64,000 nt of DNA, from contig NC_133302.1 in NCBI RefSeq assembly GCF_005239225.2, positions 8,246,001 to 8,310,000 of the forward strand. Reading direction: 5' to 3'. The position numbers were made by a program, and so were the translations under genes. The DNA comes from Populus alba (Eukaryota; Streptophyta; Magnoliopsida; Malpighiales; Salicaceae). Positions 58,601 to 64,000 of the stretch are shown in pieces. The notes under the pieces are model-generated. The model was not told where the DNA came from. It searched no databases and was given only the letters and a program-made list of their open reading frames with translations. Positions within the stretch are counted from its first letter, which is position 1. Every line of letters begins with the position of its first letter.

Positions 58601-60028
58601 CCTCTTGTTTAGCCACAGAAGTGATATCTTTTCTTTCTGCTAATTTGTTTTAATACTTGAATTGTAGGGACACCTGGAGGATTCTGTTCAAGTATCATCG
58701 AATAATTTTGAAGTCTTGGGTGACTCAGTTGCATGGGGTGGTTGTACCATAATCTATTTGCTTGGACAGCAGATGCATTTTGAACTCTTTGATTTTTCAT
58801 ATCAAGTCCTCAATATTGCAGAAGTGGAGGCTGGATTGCTTAGCCAAGCACATAAGAATCCTCATGTTGCCCAGGTATTGAAATTTACGTCTATGCTTGA
58901 AATTTTCTGCGTTCATGAGTAATATGCCTGTCTATAGAAAATCATTGCTATATATTTAAAATATTTTCTTCTGCTGGACTTGAACACAAATTCCTCAATT
59001 GATGGATTACCATCTGCCAGTTGTTCTATAACTGATTCTGCGTATAAACATTGTTCATTTAGTTCTTTTCTTTCTGCTCATACTCATTATCATGTAAGGT
59101 TTTACTCGTTATGTAGGATTAAAATAAATGATTGGAGTTCATAATGTTTTACCATTTATTTTGCTGTGCTCTAGGTCATTATGGTGCTTTCTTCAAAGAA
59201 CTGGACATTTTCTAAATGGCGTCAATTTCTTCTCTCTGCTTTTCATTAAATGTAATTTGGGACGTGCAGTCCTGTTGAGCCTTGAGTCCACATACCAACT
59301 TTGCTTGCTAGCATTTACACGGCTCAGAATTTAGGTTGCAATTCATGTTTTACGGTTTTGCCCAGCTAATCTGACCATCAGTCGACCCATGCCCTTTTGC
59401 GGTTTGAATTTGTTAGCCATCCAATTGTTCTGGTGTGCATGATTTGCCTGATCACTAGCTTGATGTTCTCACCTGACAATCTTAGTCATAATGATATTCA
59501 CATTCAACGAGTCATAATTCTTGATCGCATTGAGTGGACTTATACCCTGAATCAAAACTAAGCTCTATATCAATAAATCTACTACAAAGTACCGGAAATA
59601 TGATGCTTCATAATCTGTAACCATAGAACTAGAATATGCAATTACTCTTATGTTTTCTTCACTCCAAAGAAAGAACTGTAACTTGTAAAATCAATTTCAA
59701 GCTTTGACTGCACATACAACCAAGTACAACGGAAACAGTGGGTTGATTCACATGCTTTTAGGCTGTTAACGTTTTTCATGTTTTGATTGATTAGTCCTTG
59801 CTTTTAGCCTGTTGACATTCTTCTTTTGCATAGGGATGGGAAACCCTATTAGAAGCCATGAAGAAAGCAAGAAGGTTGAACAATCATGTTTTCTCGATGC
59901 TGAAAGCCCGGTGCCCCCTTGAAGACAAGATAGCGTGTGCTATCAAGCAAAGTGGTGCCCCTCTGCATCGGATTAAGTTCGAGAACACTGTTTCAGCATT
60001 TGAAACATTGCCTCAAAAAGGTGCCTGA
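34603..60028 (+). CDS. PIR: PIR/SRA1/KLUNKER, CYFIP-type subunit of the SCAR/WAVE complex (30 exons)
   Basis: Exons: 34603-34656, 34795-34867, 35000-35064, 35334-35411, 35527-35646, 35756-35826, 36052-36144, 39336-39405, 39590-39654, 39856-40051, 40190-40341, 40613-40706, 40818-41033, 41298-41509, 42384-42525, 45626-45794, 46541-46617, 47230-47400, 47543-47619, 47712-47814, 48186-48305, 48534-48677, 49630-49779, 49893-50036, 50185-50272, 50954-51081, 57199-57406, 57606-57778, 58668-58874, 59834-60028. They total 3855 nt (1284 residues), in frame at every junction and close to Arabidopsis PIR. Recognisable stretches include [52 protein letters not shown] and the C-terminal [13 protein letters not shown] binds active ROP GTPases and relays the signal through SCAR/WAVE to ARP2/3 actin nucleation (trichome and pavement-cell shape). 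Introns 9 and 11 look U12-type. Introns 7, 15 and 26 are swollen by transposons without breaking the ORF. Confidence 0.96.
35111..35330. repeat. Three-copy tandem repeat (80-86 bp) in PIR intron 3
   Basis: Units start at 35111, 35191 and 35277, each beginning 'gtaatttcattggt.tggtg' and containing 'atggtaattactg'. The third unit runs into the acceptor of exon 4 (35334), so the branch site and polypyrimidine tract are within or next to the repeat. Confidence 0.85.
36841..39062 (+). mobile_element. Helitron-like non-autonomous element in PIR intron 7
   Basis: The right end has a perfect 8-bp-stem hairpin (GACCCGCG at 39031-39038, CGCGGGTC at 39045-39052), six nt, then CTAG directly followed by T. 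That is the layout of a Helitron 3' end. Near the left end a 13-bp-stem palindrome (36856-36868 with 36875-36887) has the loop ACTGTA. The body is T-rich and internally duplicated. There is no Rep/helicase, so it would be non-autonomous. The left end (expected TC after A) is not resolved, and both flanks are TA repeats. Confidence 0.55.
37020..38990. repeat. Internal direct duplication inside the Helitron-like element
   Basis: About 37020-37500 and about 38390-38990 share ordered words: 'tttaattatcagactttcat', 'cttggtttgatgggttaacc', 'attatcacact', 'catgcaagtttaat' and 'gtgttgcagccaaacccaag'. The offset is about 1.48 kb, suggesting one element copy inserted in, or duplicated next to, another. 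Confidence 0.7.
39655..39855 (+). other. U12-type (minor spliceosome) GT-AG intron, PIR intron 9
   Basis: The donor is GTATCCTTAA, a full match to the U12 consensus. A TCCTTGAC branch motif lies at 39839-39846, with its adenosine 10 nt before the AG. There is no long polypyrimidine tract. The splice restores RVNNVEDILQ. Confidence 0.85.
40342..40612 (+). other. U12-type AT-AC intron, PIR intron 11
   Basis: The intron begins ATATCCTC and ends in AC. A CCTTAAC branch motif lies at 40597-40603, with its adenosine 10 nt from the end. Splicing joins ...DAQ-D-YQRHY in frame, as expected for the family. No GT donor near 40341 gives an equivalent product. Confidence 0.88.
42199..42354. repeat. Two-copy 78-bp tandem repeat at the 3' end of PIR intron 14
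   Basis: Units start at 42199 and 42277 and share 'ttgatatgttttaacttg', 'agataaaatctg' and 'ttttcacttaaatgtttcaa'. The second unit ends about 30 nt before the acceptor at 42383. Confidence 0.85.
43440..45115 (-). mobile_element. Antisense LTR-retrotransposon gag remnant in PIR intron 15
   Basis: On the minus strand, translation from about 44887 downwards gives gag-like segments: a coiled-coil '[19 protein letters not shown]' part, then '[19 protein letters not shown]' and '[13 protein letters not shown]' typical of plant gag. A CCHC zinc knuckle follows at 43615-43574 ([14 protein letters not shown]), whose final Cys has become Tyr. Frames are broken. No protease, integrase or reverse transcriptase is recognisable, and LTR pairs were not found. 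It is a decayed, gag-only Ty3-type or similar fragment. Confidence 0.75.
49081..49560. repeat. Direct repeat of about 211 bp in PIR intron 22
   Basis: 'gtcattgtgtatgcattgtc' followed by 'taaaggagacttctcatg' occurs at about 49174 and again at about 49385. The flanks ('gatgatatt.attaaagaaaa') are also repeated, so this is a diverged tandem duplication. Confidence 0.8.
51607..51611. repeat. Target-site duplication, left copy
   Basis: TCATG precedes the left LTR and matches TCATG at 56530-56534 after the right LTR. Confidence 0.85.
51612..51829 (-). repeat. Copia 3' LTR (218 bp)
   Basis: It begins TGTTAAGAAGGCTGAAATTG on the plus strand, as the right LTR does. Its far end reads GGTAATA instead of GGTAACA, so the expected TG (minus strand) is mutated. 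Confidence 0.9.
52121..52351 (-). pseudogene. Copia RNase H fragment
   Basis: The minus-strand frame reads [17 protein letters not shown] and [18 protein letters not shown], which is the Copia RNase H signature (SDADW then CVFLG). It is part of the retroelement and truncated by stops on both sides. Confidence 0.85.
52802..52999 (-). pseudogene. Copia reverse transcriptase fragment
   Basis: The minus-strand frame reads [18 protein letters not shown], then the WSLYGLRNF region, the RT signature of Copia pol. It is a separate ORF fragment with frameshifts between it and the RNase H. Confidence 0.85.
53713..54005 (+). mobile_element. TRIM-like mini-retroelement nested in the Copia element
   Basis: Two 78-bp terminal direct repeats (53713-53790 and 53928-54005) start TGTTAGAGAATAATATAAAT. 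The second ends in TGACA. TGGTATCAGAGCC, a tRNA-Met-type primer site, starts directly after the first repeat. Total length is 293 bp with no ORF, as in TRIMs. Single-repeat relatives lie at 8657 and 16699. No convincing target-site duplication was seen. Confidence 0.7.
54724..55436 (-). pseudogene. Copia gag zinc-knuckle, protease and pre-integrase fragments
   Basis: Minus-strand 55433-55050 shows two knuckles ([13 protein letters not shown], one residue short, and [14 protein letters not shown], last Cys lost). A protease-like [11 protein letters not shown] follows, where the usual DSGA has decayed. About 54906-54724 reads as a GAG-pre-integrase-like piece with [11 protein letters not shown]. 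All are inactive. Confidence 0.75.
56264..56529 (-). repeat. Copia 5' LTR (266 bp)
   Basis: It shares its start with the left LTR and ends in GGTAACA before TCATG. It is longer because of extra TTTTGG units near 56284-56313 and an insertion near 56410-56480. Confidence 0.9.
56530..56534. repeat. Target-site duplication, right copy
   Basis: TCATG matches 51607-51611. Confidence 0.85.
58255..58312. repeat. G-rich GGTGCTGTGGT minisatellite in PIR intron 28
   Basis: There are three imperfect repeats of 'tggtgctgtgg', then a run of GGGGTGGG. This is unusual in an AT-rich intron and may fold into G-rich structure in the transcript. Confidence 0.6.
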
Positions 60029-60640
60029 ATGAGTCCTGCAATCCCCCTTCCACTTCTATTGTTTTTTGTCTCATCTTGTAATAACTATGCATTTAGTGTC
60101 GTCAAGTTGTAGTTTTATTACCATTATCATTATTGATTATCAAATTGTAGTTGGTAATGTGTTCCCTGACATGAACTCTGAGAGACTGAATTCAATCTGT
60201 ATATTATCTACAAACATACAGGGGATTTATCTCCCTTGTTGTTTTTTAATGGACATCAGTCTTGAATGCAAATGAGAAAGCATTGACCTTTCATTCTTGA
60301 GGTTTATTGGTTATTTTAAAAATAAAAATAATAATAAATAAAAAAAAAAAAAAAACAACCCAACAAGATAGGGACTTGGAGACCTTTTGATATTGTTGAT
60401 AGTTTTTGTTTTTAGTCTAATAAAAAAAATCATTTAGTTAGTTAAATAGTATTTGTATTTTGCACTAGATTTTATATATAATTATTTTTTAAGAGCTTGT
60501 GTTTTTTAAATTATAATTATAAAAACTATTATATATCATTATCTAAATTGATTTTAATATGATTATGGTTTTTCATATTATTATGTTATCTCTAAATGTT
60601 ATTTAAATTCATGGTTATTACAGTTGCTAACGCAATCAAG
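60029..60640 (+). other. PIR 3' UTR and adjoining AT-rich DNA
   Basis: TGA at 60026-60028 is followed by T-rich sequence. AATAAA-like words occur near 60319-60345 next to an A-rich run. The poly(A) site cannot be fixed from sequence. Nothing else was recognised before the Copia remnant. Confidence 0.4.
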
Positions 60641-63600
60641 TTCTATAGATAGAATGACACATGAAAGGTGAGAGTGATCCAAATGTTTAAGTACGATACT
60701 CATAAAGGCCTAATTGGCAAGATTATTATAGGCTTAAATCTTGAATGCAATAAGGTTAAGGACTACATGAAGGCTATTGAAGAGTAATTTATTAGTTTTT
60801 ATAAAGCATTGGCTAAAACATCCTTATGAATAAGTTGTCTATGATAAAACATCACAAATCAAGAAGTGTGTGTGGACGCATAGTTGAAATGAGAGATGTT
60901 GTTTCTCAACTTAAGTCTCTAAAAATTGACATTTATAAATCCTTTCTTATTCATTCGATACTCAACACCTTTTTTTATGGAGTATAGACTATTCAAGATT
61001 TCTTATAACATGCATTAAGAGAGAAATGATTCTTAATGATCTTTTAACCATGTGTGTACAAGAGGAGAAGATGATGAAACATGAAAATTATGAGGGTGCA
61101 ACTGTCACTCATAAAATGAAGAAAAGATAAAATAAAGAAAAACAAGTTAACAATGCACAATGAAAGAAGAAGGGTAAAGTGCTTTTCAAATGACCTAAAC
61201 ATATTGGATCAAGCAATTTAGTAGCTTGCTTCTTCTGTAAGAAAAAAGGGACACATGATGAAAGATTACCTAAAATACAAACAATGGCTTGAAAAAATGA
61301 TGATTATACTACCCTTATCTGTTATAAATATAATTTCATAGACTTCTAAAAAGAAATACTTGGTGGATTGATTAAGGTACTACAATTCATGTTATCAATA
61401 TTATGCAGGGCTTTCTAAATCTAAGGAGGCCGACATGAAGTGAAGAAGGCTTTAGGAAATGGGATGTGTTCACACATTGAGGTCATGGAGACTTGTAGAC
61501 TTGTTTTAGAAAATATCTATGTTTTGAATTTAATTTTTTTTTTTATTATTTCTCATAATAAAGTTAGCATAGGTTTTGAGTATTTTCTTAATGGATTATA
61601 TAAACTTAAATTAAACCCAACCCATGAAAAAAGTCTCATAACCTTATATAAAGACATTGGCACTAAGCATACCATTATTGATGAGTCCTCCTTTATTTAT
61701 GACATAAGAAATTATGACATATTTCTATTGAGAGAATTAAAAGATTAGTTAATGAAGGATTCCTCGAAACTCTTGACTTTTCTAACTTTGTTACTTGTGT
61801 GGATTACATAAAAGAAAGGCAAACCAATTAGACGAGTAAAGGTGCTAAAAAAAGTAATGAAGTTCTTAAAATCATACACATTGATAGTTGTGGTCCATTT
61901 AGTGTCAATTATCTAAATTGTCATAGATATTTTATCTCATTCATTGATAATCATATTAAATACACGTATCTCTACCATCTATTTAGTAAAAGTGAGACAT
62001 TAGATGCATTTAAGACTTATAAGAAATAAGTAAAGAGACTACTTGAAAAGAAGATAAATATATTAAGATCTTATAAAGGTAGTGAATATTATGGAAGATA
62101 CACAGAATTTGAAAAGAAAAAAAGGAGGGGGGTTCATTTGCTAACTATTTATAATAAAAATGTATCATTTCATAATATACTATGCTAGGAATACCTTACC
62201 AGAATGGTGTTGCTAAAAGGAAAAACCATACATTATGGATATGGTTAGGGGTATGTTAGAAAGCAATGAACTACTTTTATTTTTATGGAGTAAAACCTTA
62301 AAGACAACAATGTATATCTTAAATAGAGTTCCATTAAAGATGGTTCATAAAACACCATTTGAATTATGAAAACCCAATTTAAAACATTTACATATTTGGG
62401 GCCATCCTATTGAGGTTGAAGTATATAACCTATATAATTAAAAAAATTAGATCGTATAACTATAAGCAAATATTTTATCGGCTATATAGAAAATTCTAAA
62501 AGCCCTCAAGTTCTATTGTCCCTCAAACACTCTAAAATTGTTAAGGCAAGAAATGCGAAGTTTATAGAAAATGATGATTCTAGTGCGAGTTATATTCCTC
62601 AAATGACACGATGGGAGGAAACACAAGATCAAGGCAATACTTCTGTGAATAAAGATACCTTGGTCATTCCCCAAGTATATCAAACCTCTGATATTTTACA
62701 GGAACATTCAATTCAAGAACTACCACCTCAAGAGGAACAATTGAACCATAAGTTCAACATTTACAAGTTATGGGTGAAAGTGAAGGTGTATAAGATCTTC
62801 AAGAGAAAGAAGATTAGCCATATTAGATGACTGTCTAGTATACCTAATTGAATCTAATTTTGAGGTTGAACTAAAAAATGATCCCATTATGTTTTCACAA
62901 GTTATGAGTGAGGTAGACTTTAAGGTTTGGTATAATGTAATGAAGGAAGATATAAAATCTATGGCTGGAAACCAAGTATAAGAAATAGTTGAGTTACTAA
63001 ATAGAGTTAAAATTATAGGATGTAAATGGATCTATAAGACTAAATTGGACTCAAATGGTAAAATTAAGAGACATAAGGCTAGATTGGTAACTAAGGATGT
63101 CACACAAATAGAAGGCATTAACTACCATGATACATATTCCTCTGATATTAGAAAATGACTCATTTAGAATTATAATGGCTCCAGTAGCTCATTTTGATTT
63201 AAAGATACACCAAATAGCTGTGAAAACAACCTTTCTAAATGAAGATTTAAAATAAAAAGTATATATGGAGCAACCTAAAGGATTTTGTTATGATAAAAAT
63301 AAACAATCAGTTAGCAAGTTAAGAAAATCAATTTATGTACTAAAATAAGCCTCTCAAAGTTGGTATTTAAATTTTTATAATGTTGTTACCTCTTATGGTT
63401 TTATTGAAAACATTGTGGATAACTGTACTCTCGATTCCCTTCCATAATCTGTCTTTCGATGCACCAGACTGTATATAACTTAAAATGAGTGGTAGTAGAT
63501 TTATTTTCTTAGTTTTATATATGAATGACATCCTACTTGCAACCAGTGATGGAGCTTTTCTAAAGGATACTAAATAATTTCATTCAAAGAACTTTGAAAT

Positions 63601-64000
63601 AAAGGACATGGGTAAAGCTAATTATGTTACAGGTATAAAGATTCAAAGAGACATGTTTAAAAGGACATTAGGTATGTCTCATAAAGCCTACATTAAAAGA
63701 GTTCTAGAGAAATTCAAGATGAGTAAGTGCAAAGATAATACAACATCCATAATGAATGGTGATAAATTTAATCTAAGTTAATGTTTGAAAAATGACTTGA
63801 AAAGCAAGAAATACAAAACATTCCTTATGCATCTTTTGTTGGCAGTTTGATGCATGTTTAGGTATGTATCAAGCTTGACATAGCACTTTGCAATAGAAAT
63901 ACTTAGTAGATATCAAAGTTATCCAGGAATTGCTCATTAGAAAGCTACCAAAAAGTTATGAGATATCTATAAGGAACTAAGAATTACATGTTATCTTATA
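60640..64000 (+). mobile_element. Decayed Copia retrotransposon (truncated by window end)
   Basis: The plus strand shows Copia gag/pol parts in order. A damaged zinc knuckle (CFFCKKKG) is near 61230. Integrase follows at about 61885-62400 (CGPFSV, RYFISFIDNHIKYTYLYHLF, then YILNRVPLK). Reverse transcriptase spans about 62990-63420 (GCKWIYKTKLDSNGKIKRHKARL, then YMEQPKGF). The active-site box at 63518-63529 reads YMND where YVDD is normal, and an RNase H-side segment (AIEILSRYQSYPG) lies at 63890-63960. Many stops and frameshifts make it dead. No 5' LTR was recognised; the right end lies beyond the window. Confidence 0.85.

Overview
This is a 64 kb piece of a plant (dicot) nuclear chromosome, most likely a Salicaceae/poplar-type genome. 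The evidence is interrupted genes with GT-AG introns, very AT-rich intergenic DNA, abundant LTR-retrotransposon debris, and proteins that read as close relatives of Arabidopsis LTL1, ARR22, PTAC3 and PIR. The species assignment is inference. All five protein-coding genes lie on the + strand. No rRNA, tRNA, CRISPR or prokaryotic features were seen.

Layout: (1) 315-1901, a complete five-exon GDSL esterase/lipase (LTL1-like), followed at 3427-3620 by a decayed fragment of exon 4 from a second GDSL copy. (2) About 4860-18400, a segmental tandem duplication of about 5.3-5.7 kb. Each copy carries a small type-C two-component response regulator (ARR22/24-like) at 7237-8430 and 15283-16455, with a matching TATA box, a probable non-coding leader exon and the same repeat insertions. 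A three-copy 200-bp tandem repeat lies between the copies. (3) 18.9-20.4 kb, a T-rich mobile-element remnant. (4) 20771-28264, a 13-exon PTAC3/PAP1 gene (plastid SAP-domain protein of the plastid-encoded RNA polymerase), with a closely spaced pair of G-boxes just upstream and one GC-AG intron. (5) 28.3-34.6 kb, gene-free repeats. (6) 34603-60028, a 30-exon, 25-kb PIR/SRA1 gene (CYFIP-type subunit of the SCAR/WAVE complex). (7) 60.6 kb to the window end, a broken Copia retrotransposon.

The PIR gene is the most structured object here. Its reconstructed coding sequence is 3855 nt (1284 codons), in frame across every junction. Intron 9 (GTATCCTT donor with a TCCTTGAC branch site) and intron 11 (ATATCC donor, CCTTAAC branch site, AC acceptor) look like minor-spliceosome (U12) introns. 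Introns 7, 15 and 26 are inflated by a Helitron-like element, an antisense gag remnant, and a Copia element with LTRs, primer site and a 5-bp target duplication. That Copia element itself carries a nested TRIM-like element.

Functionally the genes are unrelated housekeeping and signalling loci, not a pathway. The order GDSL lipase, type-C response regulator, PTAC3 matches, from memory, Arabidopsis At3g04290, At3g04280 and At3g04260. This suggests an old conserved block that PIR joins here. I found no convincing previously undescribed system.
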